NCBI GenBank assembly: GCA_013398955.1
Contig: VWPU01003241.1
Coordinates: 172,710 to 236,709, forward strand
Direction: 5' to 3'
Source: Callaeas wilsoni
Taxonomy: Eukaryota; Chordata; Aves; Passeriformes; Callaeidae
Length of the DNA: 64,000 bases
Below, piece after piece: positions 24,913 through 38,228 of the stretch. The notes below the pieces were generated by a model. It was not told where the DNA came from, did not search any database, and saw only the letters and a list, made by a program, of their open reading frames with translations. Both the position numbers and the translations under genes were made by a program. Numbering within the stretch: position 1 is the first letter of the stretch; the number at the start of each line of letters is the position of its first letter.

Positions 24913-27900
24913 CCTGGCTCTCCTCACTCACACATGGCAGCCTTCACCCCTCGCAGAGTTGTGGGAGCGATAAGCAAAGGCCATCCGCTCCCTTTCCTTA
25001 TCTTTGCAGGTCGATGGACAGCGAAGGGCTGCCCCAGCCTGCGCAGCCACATCCTGCAGCCTAATAGATGCTCTGCTGTGACAGAGCAGCCGTGGCCACG
25101 AGAGGCAGGATGTAATTTTGCCCATGTGTTTTGGCAGGCTCCAGGATCCTACCTTTCCAAGGTGTGAAGTACACGTGGTTACCGGAGAAGACAATAGGAA
25201 CCATTGCTGCTCTGGAGCTTGAACACTTCAGGGTGTAAACATCTCACCACCTTGAAAACCAGACAAACAAAACTGTCTGCCTCTAACTGTGCTTAAGTTT
25301 CTTCTTGGTCTTAGGAGCTGTAACATAAAAATCTAACGTGACTATTTGTGCCATTAACTCCATGGGCAGGTTAAATATGCATGAAAAACATTATTTGAAT
25401 TTCCTGATGAGAAAGAAACAGAAGAAATACAGTGTGAAAGGCTTTAATTTGTGCTGCTAGAGAATAGGTACTAATTGTATATGCTCTCTCTCTGATAGTT
25501 TAATTCAAATATATTTTAGTTTTGGGCACTGCTGTGTTTATATCTGTTTATTAGACACTGATATCTCTTTCATCTTGGCACTTGTTCCAGAGTTATTTTT
25601 AAAATGACAATTTCCCAGATAATTTGTGACATGTGATGCCTGATCTTAAGGGAAGGCCATCTGTGCTTCTACTTGCCAATAATTTATCACACAACTGTAC
25701 AAGCAATAAATATCTCATCGTCAAATTTAAGCCAAAGTCCCTGCATTACTGTATAAAATCACTTTGCCACCATACTGTACATGTAATCAGAATATTTTCT
25801 TCTCTTTTAATCAATAACTACGATACATAATCAGTTCAGTGTCTTGTAGAAATCTCTAATGTTTATTCTGCTTTATGACTGTATAGGGCTTGCATCTGAA
25901 AAATGCAGTAGAGCAGCTGAGTGAGTGCCCTACACATCCAGGGGCAGACCCCCGTTCTAAAGCAGAGCCCTCAGTCTGCGTGCGACACCAGTCTGGAAAC
26001 TGTGCACTTCAGGAAAATATAAAAGTGAAGGTTTTCATGGATTTCTGCATGAAAATGAACAATATCCTCTGCATGCAATTGTAATAAATAACATTAAATT
26101 AAATGTATTATTGACTGCTTTATTTTCAGTGCTTCACATGCTTCTTAAGTGTTTGAGTGAACTCCTGTACTCATTTGCAGCCCACCAAGCTGGAAATTTC
26201 CAGTGTAAACTTACACGCATTTGTCAGCAGTGCCATAGAAACAAATCGATTTTTTTAAGTCTTGCATTCATGGGAAATTAGCGATAGCTTAGTTAAACCC
26301 ACTTGAAATCACACCTTTGCTTCGACTGCCTGGTGTGGACAAGAGCCTGGAGTCCAGTGGGAGAAGCTGTTCTGGCAGCTGAGCTGCAGACAGCTGGGGC
26401 TTTTGGCAGGGCTGGCAGGGAGCCTTCCCTGGCAGCAGCAAGAAAATATTTTTCTTCTGTCCCTCTGCTCCGTGGCTGGGTCAGAGGTGACTTTTGCATC
26501 TGGAGGAATCTGAACGCCTCATTCTTGCCCTCCTAACTTTGAGTCAGCTGCCCCTTGCACAGCAAAACCTGCTTCAATAAGGGGCTCTGAATTGGATGAG
26601 GAAAGCTGTCCTCGTCTGTCATGGCAGGAGCTTCCACCTCACTGCACAGGCAGAAACAGAGAAATTCCGGAGGGAAAAGCTGAAGGCTAGAAATGTCAGC
26701 TCACAAAAACTCCTGCATGTAGGGAAGGGGGTGTTCATGGCATGAAAAAAAACCTATGCTGGCCCTTTGGAGAATGAACTGAGGCACCTCTCAGGGTGTA
26801 ATGTGCCTCTGGGATGTGATTCTAGTGAGTTTATACCTACCCACGGTAACCCCCAGAAGCCTTCTGTTACCTGGCTGAGTGGGACATCTGATGCATCTGC
26901 AGAGGACATCTGGTGGCAACAAGGTGAGGGACAGTGTGCTGCTGGTTTTCCTCCTTCTGTGTGCTGAAGCATGCTAACATGGAACAGGTAATAAACAGCA
27001 CAACCAAAAAGAGGAGTCAACAAAACAAAGATAAACCCACCTTTTGCAACCAAGCCTGAGCTGAAATATTTTTCTGGCAGGAACATGTAGTCCAGACATG
27101 TGAAAAATTAGTACAGGTTTTTCTGACAAAGTATTATGAACCACAGCAATAAATTATAGGTAAAGAAATGCAGAGGCTTGACCACATGTGCTGGTTTGGA
27201 CCCCTCCTGGACAGAAACTCTGAATGTCTGCCAGCTATCACCAAGAAGAAATTTTTTTTTTTTCCCAGTATTGCTTGTCTGGGAATGTTACCTGGCTTTG
27301 TTGACATAACCAGAGCACTAATTCCTAAAGACAGGCTCGCTTTTACAGACATTACTTCTAACTCCTCTATTTTGCAACCGAATAACAGCTTGCAGCCTGT
27401 GGACTGATGGCCTGGAACCTGGAAAGCTGGCTGCAAAGCAGTGGGTTTAGGAGAGGGATTTGGAGGAGGAAGGAGAGGTTGAGTGATGTCCAGGTTCAGG
27501 TTTCAATGCCATAATGACATCTCTGGGTTTTGCATTCACAGAATTCCCCTCTGCAACCTCTTATCTTGTACCAGAGCTGTGAAGCTCTTGTGTGTCACTC
27601 AGAAAATCAGCCGTGTGGCTCTCTTGCATGAATGGAAAACTAAGAGAAGAATCATATTTTGGCCAGAGGATGCTGTCAATAATATGCTCCCACATGACTT
27701 GCTTCCCCAACGAGCCTGCAGAGACAAAGTACACTCTGCAAGGAGCAGGCTCCTTGTCCAGGCATCCTGTCCTGCACATGGTGGGTGGTGAGAAGCACCC
27801 CGGTCCATGGGGTGACAGTGCCTTGGCCTGTTGCCACCCCACCTTCTGTCTGTCCTGGGAGATGAGCAAGCACCCTGTCACCCAGGCCAGGAGTGGGCAG

Positions 27901-30566
27901 ACCTCTACACTGCCTAAAGCAGATGGGAGCTGCCCATCATTCCCTGGGCAGGGATCAACACCCACCCCCACCCCGCTGCCTCCAGCAGCTCCCCACACTC
28001 CTGAGGCTTGTGAGACTCACCTGTGGGCTTCTCACAACAGCCCAGCTGCTGGAAGAGGACAGGGCTGGTGGGTGCCTGAGCAATACAACATCCTAACAAA
28101 AATGAGGTTGCTGTCTCCAATTCTGCTCACCCAAATGTGAGGTTTAGGGCAAAATGAGGATGCATCCTTCCCCTATTCCCATACTGCTAACTCTGCTCGT
28201 TGTTCTGGCTGAAAAGATTTGCATTTTTCCCCAAGTATCCCTTGGAGAGGCTAAGGCAGGATCTCCATCCATGTCACCTTTTGTTTGTGCCCATTTACCC
28301 TGCCGTGAACAGTCCCTCAGGAGCGGGTGGCAAGCACTGGCATTCCCACCTACAGCCAGCATGTTGCAGAGACTCAAATTTCACTTACATTGGCTACAAC
28401 TTACTGAGGCAACAAGCCAGCTGTAAGATGGAGCCCTCCTACCTATACAAGTGCAAACTGCAAATTATGCTTTACATTTCATGCTTTTATTGTGATCAGT
28501 ATACACTCCATGATAAATACTGAGACTACCCTTGTGTGTGACTCAATTTATGCAGCCAAAGAGAGCCTTTGCAATAGAGACAAGTGCTTTCAAAAACAGT
28601 TGTCTTTTGAGACTGACATTTTTTCCACTCAACACACATATATATATATATGTATTTGTTTTTGTGTACTTCATATGTGATGACAGGCCATATGTGGTCA
28701 GTATTTGGACACCTTCTAAAAACAGTTTGAGGGTTGGTTTCAGATCTCCAGGAAAACAAAGACCAGCACAGGAGATAATGATATCTTTAGAAAGTTTCTT
28801 TTGCACATATGAAATCACAGCAGAAGAGGAAAGCTCAAAGCACTTCCAAGGGTGAGTCACTGGGAGCACATCAAATGTGCAGGACATGAGATTTCAGGGA
28901 CAAGCTACAAAGACAAGACAGAGGGATGATGTCTGCCCTTTTCTTTTGAATAAAGGATGGACACTGCCCTGAGCTGAACTGTGCTCAAAAGCAGCCTTCT
29001 CTGGGCTAATCCATGCTCAAGGACCTTCCACAGTTTGTAGCAAACCAGGAGAAACATGGGATAAAGGGCATACGAACTAGATAATAACTTCTGTTCGAAA
29101 TTAATCAGTGGTACCAACATAAATTATGGCAGAAAAGCCTCAGAGATTTGGATTAAAAGACCCTGAAACAGTGAGAGTCAGTGGACAAACTGCATCAAGG
29201 ACTCATTCTTGTACGCTGTGGTTCTGCCACCATCATGACACCAAGACATGAGGTCACTGCCCCACCTGCCTGCCTGGGAGAAGGAAGACCCTTTGGCTTC
29301 CTTCTGCCCTCCAGCAATGCCAGCAAGCCAGCATGAACCTGTCACCCAGCTTTAGAGGACACAGGGAAACAAAGCCCTCCTGAAATAAAGTCCTGGTTTC
29401 CTCAGAGTCCTCAAGATCAGGAAGAGAAATGGTGCTCGGGCCATAGCCTCCAGGTAGGCAGGGTGACCCTGCGAGGCGATTAACATGAGGGATTTATCAT
29501 ATTCCTTGCAGTTATCTGTATTGTCTAAAGTCTCAAAATCAGAGCCTGAAAAGACTGGCTGTAGGATAACAAACATGAGATGAACAGTTCAGCATCTCCC
29601 CAAACCACATGCAACTTCACAAACCCGGAGACTCCCAAACCCTCATCCCCTCCACTCATCACTGCTAGAAAGAGAGCCATATTTCACAGTCAAGGCATAA
29701 AAATATGTCCAAAGGACTGAAGGAAGTATTGCATGTGGGAAAGGAATAGCACTGCACTACTGTCTATCTAAAAATAGGTCCTTTCTAGGGCTAGGGACAG
29801 GTTTCACAGATAACAGGAACAGGCTTGCTTTTCCACACCCCCAAACATAACCTGCAGTGAAAATGAGACAAGAAGGAAGAAAGGATATAAGTAAAACAAA
29901 AGCACTTAGAAAAAGGGGAGAGCACACCAGTTAGAAAAGTGGGAAAACCCCACTTCCTTTTGAAGAGTAAGCAACCAAGTACTTCACTATTTTAACACAA
30001 CCCTCTGCTTTTCAAATGCACCCCTGACCCTTTCCCCTCTACTTTGCTATCACAGCATCCCATGAGAGCCTGTTTGTAAACCATGGCTAGATGTCTCCCC
30101 TACTAGCAGAAAGGTAGGAGTGGTGAATCCTCCCCAGGTACCTACATTTTGTGGAATAACAGGAATGTTTGATTCTGGAGTGCAGGAGTTGGTGCTGTGG
30201 CGGTGGGGAGGAACAGAGGTGGCACAGCAAGGGCAGTGCTAGGGGGCCTCCTAAGCACACCAGAATTTAAGGAAAAGGGTATTGCAGAGCTTTAACAACA
30301 GGAATTTTGACTAGGTGACAGATTTGATTTCTGCTCTGGACTTAACAGGCCATAGCACTCCAAACCCCACTGCTGCAGCCCCAGCTCTCTCAGGAGGAAA
30401 GGAGAGTGACGTTCAGTAGAGAGGGACTTGTGTTTCACAGCACAGATCCAGCTCAGGCTTCCCAGCTGGCATCAGCTCATCACTTCACAAGAATACAGCC
30501 CTGTCCCAGCATCAGATTTCTCCCTAGCCTTGACATAAGCCACTCTTGATGCTATTTCAGTATGTT
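24913..30566. other. Intergenic region upstream of TRIM55
   Basis: Non-coding between the TRIM55 promoter area and the first tRNA relic. It begins moderately GC-rich and becomes AT-rich. It contains a CA/TA microsatellite at 28632-28652. Several frames of 100-180 codons around 27.5-28.5 kb lie in opposing, overlapping directions, show no domain motif, and look like chance in GC-richer DNA. Confidence 0.6.
28632..28652. repeat. (CA)n(TA)n microsatellite
   Basis: Short CACACA followed by about seven TA units. Confidence 0.9.
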
Positions 30567-30648
30567 CTCCGTTGCTCAGCTGGCAGAGCAGAGGACTGCG
30601 GATATTTTTTTTTCCAGGACAATGCTCAGGTCTGTAGTTCAAAGGAGA
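30567..30648 (+). pseudogene. tRNA-Tyr-like relic
   Basis: The 5' half reads GCTCAGCTGGCAGAGCAGAG then GACTG, matching intact tRNA-Tyr GCTCAGCTGGTAGAGCGGAG then GACTG apart from T-to-C and G-to-A. After a T-rich stretch in the intron position, CAGGTC and GTAGTTCAA resemble the tRNA-Tyr AGGTC and TGGTTCGA. The anticodon loop is changed, the T-stem 3' half and acceptor 3' strand are missing, and an internal T run would stop RNA polymerase III. Confidence 0.7.
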
Positions 30649-32640
30649 GACTGATTTTAAGTTTATACTCAGCACAAACTTTATACCACATCAGAGACCC
30701 GCTGAGACTCTGTCCCAGCTCCCCAGAATGGTCTAGGTTATGTTCTCATCCACCCCCATCTTGAGGGTCATTCTTTCAGGACAGAATAGAGATTCAGTGC
30801 TTGAAGACAAAGGGTCAAATATTTCCATATTACAGCTAAACAAAAATGCTGTATGTGGGGGCAGGAAAGTTTTCACACAATAAGTTTCTACCAGAACCAA
30901 TGAAGTGTCTGTTTATCAAGTGACTGGTGTCAGAGGTAACAAATGTTCTTCGGGGTTTTTTTTTCCAAATTCTTCTGTTTTACTTTTATTTCCTTTAGCT
31001 ATATGCCCTGCAAATGCTCTCAAGGCATATAGCAAAACCAGCATTACTCTTCATTCCTGAGTACCAATGCATTTTTTTTCCCTTTGAAAGTCAGATAAGA
31101 AGAGCAAGTTTCCCTTTTAGCCATTTTCCAGACAAGTTCTTTCACCCACTCCTTCACATGAGCGTAGGGGAGCACAGCACTTGAGAGAGAGATGCAGGCA
31201 TTTGCAAGGAAAACAACTGGAAAAGCCCTCAAGCCAGGCACTTTTAGCTACGATCAGGAGTGCCATCCACTGTGACATTGTGTTCATTGTACCAAGCAGC
31301 AGTTTATTACATTAACGTCCTTTTGAATTATCACTTCAGGAAGCATCTCAGGCACGTCAGCCCATGTCCACACACGTGGTGTTGCATCACACCAGGCTGT
31401 TCGCTAGGAGTCAGCCCTTCTGATTCTGGCAGAGTTTAGGGAATGCAAGGGAAGAAAGGGTGCACAGCAAGTCCTTTTACCATAGAATAATTCAGATTTT
31501 GTGTGTCTCCCAAAGGCCTTGATCTTGCCACAGAGGGGGCAGCTTTGCAGTAAGATTTGTGTTTTGCCTATGCTGACTCAGGATGCACATCTCTCACTAT
31601 GCAGTTCTACCCTCTGCAGTCAGGATTGGCAATATGAAACGAGTTCATGGCAACAGACAGCACCATAATAGTCTGATACCATGATCTGGATAGAAGACAA
31701 AGAGTTAGGGCTGGCTGTCTTCCTCTCCTTCCAAAATTCTCCCCCTGACGCAGCCAACACAGCTTGTCATCAGCCTGGAGGGTGACCTGCCGTGACCCCA
31801 GCCATCAACACTGAGGGAGACCGCTCCAGCATTGGAGAGAAGGTGTGCTGCTGTGAGCCAAATGTGCTCCTTTGTCCCACCACTGTGGTCAAGAAGCTGG
31901 GAAAACAGGGCATCACTGACCCCACATCCCCTGTCACTGCCACTCTTTGGATCAGAAGACAAGTGGGGGGAGAACAGGCATATGCAGAGTACAGGGAGGG
32001 CTGGGATGTGGTGGCAAAGCAGAGCATAGGATCAGTGCCAGAGCTGCTGTGCATTTCCATTGTCACGGCACTTAGAGCTGCACTGCTAAAGAAGCCTGCG
32101 AGCAAGGAGAGGTGGTGTAAAGACAGAACCTCTGATGGATCTGCTTATTTCAAGTTTTGCTTCTTCATGTCACTTGTGTTGCTCTTTTGTAATGCCATGG
32201 GGTCAGCTCCCCTCATCTCTATCCTGTTGCAGGTGTGCAGACAATCTTACTTCAGGGAATCCTTAGGTGAGAGGTGACAAGCTGGAGCAGTACATGGCCT
32301 TGTTCTGATGCTTCCGATAGTTCCAAAGCCTGTAATGTAAACATGAGAGGGGTGATAATAGATTTATGTAAGAGTAGACTACAAATCACATCTCTTCCAG
32401 TTATCCACGTAGTATGGCCTTGGTGCTATTTCCATCCCTAATCAGTGCTACGAAGCACTTCTCAACAAGCCAACAGCTTTGCAGCAGCATTGTTTTGTGC
32501 AGAAATTTGTATTCAAGGCGCCTTTTAGGCCTTGGTTCGCCATATCCCACAGTGATGCATCTGCTACTTGCCATCATGCTGCTGGGACTGGGGCTACTGC
32601 AGGATCCTGCTGGGAGTTTCTCTCAGGACTGCATCTCTCA
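30649..32640. other. Intergenic, no gene recognised
   Basis: Non-coding sequence between two tRNA-Tyr relics. A 161-codon frame at 31792-32277 (+) has no recognisable motif. A 14-base match to intact tRNA-Tyr (GGGAATCCTTAGGT) occurs at about 32255-32268 with no other support around it. Confidence 0.5.
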
Positions 32641-32730
32641 TCTTTTGATAGCTCAGCTCCCAGGGTAGAGGGCTGCAGTGCTTTCAGAGTAATCCTTAGT
32701 CACTGGTTCTAATTCCAGCAAAAACGAGAG
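32641..32730 (+). pseudogene. tRNA-Tyr-like relic with intron-like insert
   Basis: GATAGCTCAGCT matches the first part of intact tRNA-Tyr exactly. An altered GTAGAG and GCAG follow, then a short insert at the intron position. AATCCTTAGTCACTGGTTC and ATTCCAGC then match AATCCTTAGGTCGCTGGTTC and ATTCCGGC closely. The D loop is disrupted, the anticodon is lost and the acceptor 3' strand is A-rich, so it is broken. Confidence 0.78.
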
Positions 32731-35700
32731 GGGATTTTGGCATGGGGAGGAAGACTTCTAGTCATCACTAAACTTCTTATTGGACCCCTTATAGACACAT
32801 TGAGGAACCTCAGGAGTCATGCCCAGAGCCTTTGTCCCATTCTATGCCAGTGTCCACAGCTGCTTTTGCCAGCAGAGGATGCCTCTGCCAGCCCTGACCT
32901 TCATCAGAGGTACTCACCAGGGACCTCATTCCTGCAGGCATGGCCATCACTAACCTTTAGCATTCCAGGGAGCATGGCAAAGGAGCCTGACATGAGCTAG
33001 GTGGCCACAGGGTAACAGTTCACTGTCACCTTCAGCTAGCAATATCAGTGGGCAACCAGTAACACTGAAATCCCACTTATCCAGAAGAGATGAAGTAAGA
33101 ATGGAAATAAAATAATTCATCCATGACAAATCCATTAATATCCATCCAAAGTAGATTACATGTATGGAATACTTTAAAAACCTATACAAGCTCCTATCCC
33201 TGCTGATCTAAATTGGCAAGACCTCTCACCTATCATAAGGTATTCAGGTGATTGCCCTGAGAAAGGGCGATACTTCCTTAGAAGCTTCTTCTGCATGTAA
33301 TATCTCAGGTTACATTCACCAGGGTGCTCCTGATATGTCAGGTCTCATAGCTAGTTCCTTGGGCTCCTGGAATGTGTCCAGACAGGATGCTCATTCCCAG
33401 AACTGAAGTCATCCATCGTTCCCTTTCAGGGAAGTATGTCTCTTTAACAAGCCAGGTGTCATCCAGTCAGGCGGGAAGCAGGTGCCGACTCTCTCATCCT
33501 TTCTCTGGTGACTTGTTAACATGTTCCCATGTGAAATGTTCTTTGCACCTGACCACATAAGGTACACAGAGAAGGAAATTGAAAAATAGAGCATCTCAAG
33601 GAGCCAATGGGGAGAGCAGGAAGCTCCACCTTTCTTCATCTTAGTGTTCTCATTTTCAGCCTTTCCCTCACCTTACAGCTTTCTGAGGGAAGCATGTCCA
33701 TCATGTACGAGGCAGGAGAGCCTCTTGTCTCTGACCCAAGCCTGGTGTTGTCCCCACTCCTCCCTCCACCCCAAATGCTGCAGGAGCCATGCAGGAGGGT
33801 AGAAAGGCACTGAGCCATTTCCTTCCAGTTTAGGGAGGAAACTGTTCTGCCAGGTGGCTAATGGGTATTTCTGTGTGGTCCCTGTGTGAGGGCACTTTGT
33901 AAGACTGGCAGGAGAATGTTTGCTGAGGGAAGTGGAAGATGCAAATGGAAAAAGACACGAGAGGATAAGGAAGGAGACTGTGTGCATGCACTGCAGTAAG
34001 TCCCAGGATGCCCTCTGCAGTGAACAAGTCCTTAAAAGTGATTTCTCAAGCCCAGCACAATACCTCCACCTTCTCTGCTACTTCGCAGCACCACAGCAAC
34101 CTGCTTCTCATCCTTTCCACATCAACCGTCATCTCCTTTATCCTCTTCCCTGAAGGGGTGGACTGTCTTGCCCTCTCCCTGAAAAGACAAGTCCCATCAA
34201 CCAGGGAGCAGCATCTGCTTGAGCAGGCAGGGGCTGCTCCCCTTGCTTCTCTTCCCAGCACTAGCTTGAAGCAACACATCCTCTCCAAACCAAGGCTGAC
34301 TAGGCTCATACACTTTGCTGTATGCCCACCAGAATAATGATAGCAGGTAGGGCAAAGAAGAGATGTTTTCATTATTACAGGGAAAAGAAAAAAAAAGGAG
34401 AACAAGAAAATGGTTGCATTGAGACATCAAGCCAATGCCTTTCCCATGACAGCACTCAGGCTTAGCACTGGAGCCAAGGTATTGTTAGCTGGGCAGGTAA
34501 TGCTAAAGGAATGAAATAATTCTTATTTTTGCCAAGAGGAAAGGTCATCCTTTCTCTTGAATAGGGAAGAAATAGGAAGAACTCTATACCAAATTAGTGA
34601 AATTCATAGGATTGGAAGAATTTGGGGTTTTAGCAGAAAATTTTTTAGAACGTGAGAAGTGCTTTGTTCCCCCAGAAGGAAAAGCTTCTTGGTCAACACA
34701 GCCTGAGGCATAAGGTGTGGAGGAAGGTAGGCTGTCTGCTCCTTACTGTGTCAGGAGGGCCTGCAGCAAAATGCCTGGATATGAGGGAATAGCCGTGCTG
34801 ATTTAATCTTCAAAGCCAGTAACTGAAGCCTGGTTTTCTCTCATATCCCCACCTACCTCTTTTATAAGTTTATCTGTCTTGGCAACTGTGAGTATATGTT
34901 TTTATTTTCTTTTTGTCTTAACCTGTCTTGCATTAAGTATGATTTCAGTGTAATTGGATACTAATGACTTGTTCCTTGCCAAAGGATGTGGTAAAACTCC
35001 ACGTAGAGCTTGGGGCACCTTACCAGCACTCTGGGTTGCCAGCTTGTTCTCCATGATATCCACAGCATAGTGTGCAAATATCCAAAGCAATGTCCCTTCC
35101 TTCAGCTGCAGCCCTGTGCTTTCCCCCAGACAATAGTCAGGCAAGGAGAAGTGTCTTCTAGAGATGTATTACCCCTTCTCATTTCTAGCTCTTACATGTA
35201 TTCACTCCCTTATTGGTCCACTAGCCTGAATTCTCAGCTCTGGCTCCAGCTTTCTCCAGGTATTTGGATTGTTTGCTACTTGACCAAGGCTTTGTCTCAA
35301 ACTATTAGTCTTGGTTGCAGCCCTCTCTATGGCTCAAGCAGAGCCCATCTCACTGGGTCCTGCTTTCTGAATTGCCAGATACCATGACACAGCTGTTTTA
35401 GAAAGCATTACATGCTGCATTAGTACAGCAAAACAGAGCAGCCTTGTTTGCTCAGAGAAATTCTGTTGGAAGTACACGGAAATCCGAGAGACTGTCCTTC
35501 TCTAACATCATCCTTCATCCCATCGCTATGTGAGGGGTAGCACCCCTGGGATCTCTGAGCTCATACATGGAAGCCCTCTCACCTGCCTGGCCTGGGCATA
35601 CAGTGGATCATCTCTGGCTGCCAGCTGGAGGAAGAGGTGTGAGTGCAAGATGCCCAAGTAGAAAAAGGCACCACCTCCACCCCTGCAAACTCTTGTTTGC

Positions 35701-38033
35701 AATTACACCCTTCCTGTTGTTGTACACCCACTACCCATTTGGACATGCTCACCCCCTTTCATTCACTTTGTGGATTTTCTGGTTAATTCAGGGGAAAAAA
35801 ACCTGATTTGCAAGAGAGAAGCTATTTGCAAGTCTTTGCTTATGAAGGATCTGCTCCTCTCAGTTTACCCCCCTGCACCAGCCTGAGGCAATCAGGAAGA
35901 ATTTGGCCTTATCTTCACTATCCACCTTACTTTGTGCACCTGCACAAAGGAAGGTGAGCAAGGACAAAAATGAAGAGAGATTGGAAATAACAGGTCTAAA
36001 GTGAGCTGTCTGTGGATACAGACAGTGGCTCTACCTCTCACCTACTGAACACATACCCCCCTTCTCACTTCTTGCTCCCACTCCATGTCCTTTTCTGCAT
36101 TACCTCAGCACAACCCTCCTCCTCCAGGCTGCAGTTTGGCAAGCACCCAGAAGAAGCCGAGCTTCTCTGGCCAGCAGGATAAAGCAACCTGAACCTCTCA
36201 CCTACTTTGTGCTGGCCCTGACTTTAAAGTCTGGTCTCCTCGTTAGCACCATCTGAGCTGATTCACTTCCCTGACCATTGCAAAATTACCCACCTTGTTG
36301 GATTATCAAGTTGACTCAGGTGCCTGGAGTGACCACAGACAACTATAGCTAGGACAAGGCAAGCTGTGTAGTTGAGGGCAGTGGAGAAGAGAGGAGGAGA
36401 AGTGAGACCTCTTTATTTTGGGCTAAAGAGCTGCCAAACTGGCTCATCCTCCTTTCAAACTTCATCCTCAACTTCCTTATTGTTATCCAGAACATAATAC
36501 CTTCAGTACACCACAAGATAGTCCATGATTTGAAGGAGCACTCACAAGAAAGTCAAGCCGAAAGCTGTAACTTACCACAGCAGTCAGGCAAAATCCCTGC
36601 TGCCAGGAAGGTACAGTAGCAATGCATGGCCAGATAGGGTTGTGGTTATTACTGCCTGACTCCAACAGCTCCCAGCATTTTCCATGGCAGCAGGTTGCAT
36701 GAATCCCATCCTGCTTCTAAGGAATGGAAAAAAGCACCGTTCATGTTCTTTACCAATGTAAAACACTGGTTAAATGTTTTGGTTTGGTTTTCATTGGCCT
36801 AATGAAACTAGGGCTAAATATGAAGCTTTTTCCAGTGTCCTGGCTCTCTCTGGTACAGACCTGTTTATGAAAGCCTGAGTGAACAAGTGTCATGCCAGAA
36901 CTCAAACACCAAACAAAGGCTACCATGGGAAAGAAACTTGCAGCTCACTGACACCAAGCTATTATCAATGATGGATCAACACATTTGACTGCCACAAGGT
37001 AAGCAAACGGCTCAGAAAAGCAGGCAGCAAGTGTCAGCAAGAGGTCCTGAAGCTGAATCCAAAATGTCATAAATCCCTGGCTTTTCTTGGAAAAGCAAAA
37101 CCTATTTTTCATGTGATTGATGAGTAAAAACTCGAAAACAAGTTCTGGGACCTTGTGGCCTTTGTGGAGCATATCAAATGACCAAGACCACAGTTGCTGA
37201 GACAACAGTCGCCTTTGTGAAGCACCAACGTGATGCTCTGTATGAATTCAGAGGCAAAGCCTGTCTGGACAATTCAAAGAGCATCGTCTCTGGCAGTTGA
37301 GCGGCAGGAAAAAATTACGGGGTAGAAACCAAGAGTAATTCAGAGGTCGGGGCAGGAACCAACGTGCAGACGCGAGTCAGGCGTGTTGTAACGGGAGAGG
37401 TATCGGTGTGACAGTGGCGTGAGGGTTGCCTGGAAGACGAGGTGCTGATGCTGTCTGACTGCCTTCAGAGATGCCCTTGTCCCTCGGAGCAGATCAGCTC
37501 TGTGTCAGTGCCAGCCCCGCAGGCCCTGTCTGTCTGATCTGGGGTCCTTCCCGGAGGCAGGACCAAGCGTGGAGTGAAGGCTACCAGGCTCGTCTGCTAC
37601 AGAACCGTGGAAGCAGCAGATCTCGCCTCCTTCTCCCACCAGCTGGGATTCCTTCTCCAGACACCAGGGGAACAGGCAGGCTCTGCTGGCCCAAATGGCT
37701 GCTAGAGGCAGGGAGACAACAGGGTTTATGAGTGAAGGGGCATGACACCTCTGCCAGAATTTGGGAACTGGATGATATTATGATGTTTTTCCTGTTTTCC
37801 TTTCAGCATAGATATTGCAGCAGGTGACACAATGGGACTTATTCTCAGCTTGCACTTGCAAAGCTCTTCATCTTAGTGAAGCATCATCAGATATGGAGCG
37901 TGGACACACAGATATTGGGACTTCCACTGTGCAACCTCTGTATTTTGTTGGTGCTGAGCACCAGAGGAGGTGTCTCCTGGGTCCCTTTGGGGGGCGATCC
38001 AGGACACCGTCATTTCCAGACACCAACAGCTGG
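32731..38033. other. Intergenic, no gene recognised
   Basis: AT/GC-balanced non-coding sequence left of the first intact tRNA. From about 37.2 kb it becomes richer in CpG. I see no CR1 tail or conserved coding motif. Confidence 0.5.
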
Positions 38034-38106
38034 GGGCCAGTGGCGCAATGGATAACGCGTCTGACTACGGATCAGAAGATTGTAGGTTCGACTCCTACCT
38101 GGCTCG
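38034..38106 (+). tRNA. tRNA-Arg (anticodon ACG)
   Basis: A 73-nt cloverleaf without intron. The acceptor GGGCCAG pairs with CTGGCTC (one G-U), the anticodon stem TCTGA pairs with TCAGA around loop CTACGGA (anticodon ACG at 38067-38069), and the T stem GTAGG pairs fully with CCTAC. The A box is TGGCGCAATGG and the B box GGTTCGACTCC. A TTTT terminator for RNA polymerase III lies at 38115-38118. It decodes CGU-type Arg codons, with A34 normally edited to inosine. Confidence 0.97.
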
Positions 38107-38205
38107 CGCTCTCATTTTACACTCCTCGCCTTCCTAACCCTTGTCTTCCCTGAGGTTCCCACCCACCCCCGTGTGCATAGATGGAGAAAAGATTGAATAA
38201 TTACC

Positions 38206-38228
38206 AAAAAAAAAAAAAAAAAAAAAAA
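38206..38228 (+). repeat. A23 homopolymer
   Basis: An uninterrupted run of 23 A begins 100 nt after the end of tRNA-Arg and is followed by a short AAGC-type repeat. It may be a simple repeat or the tail of a retroposed RNA. Confidence 0.9.

Noticed and set aside
27561..28140. Overlapping open frames of 145 and 182 codons on opposite strands
   Set aside because: They are mutual shadows in a GC-richer patch and show no family motif.
32255..32268. 14-base exact match to intact tRNA-Tyr
   Set aside because: No matching D arm or T arm around it; one short word is not enough to call a relic.
31792..32277. 161-codon plus-strand open frame
   Set aside because: No motif, and overlapped by minus-strand frames of similar length.
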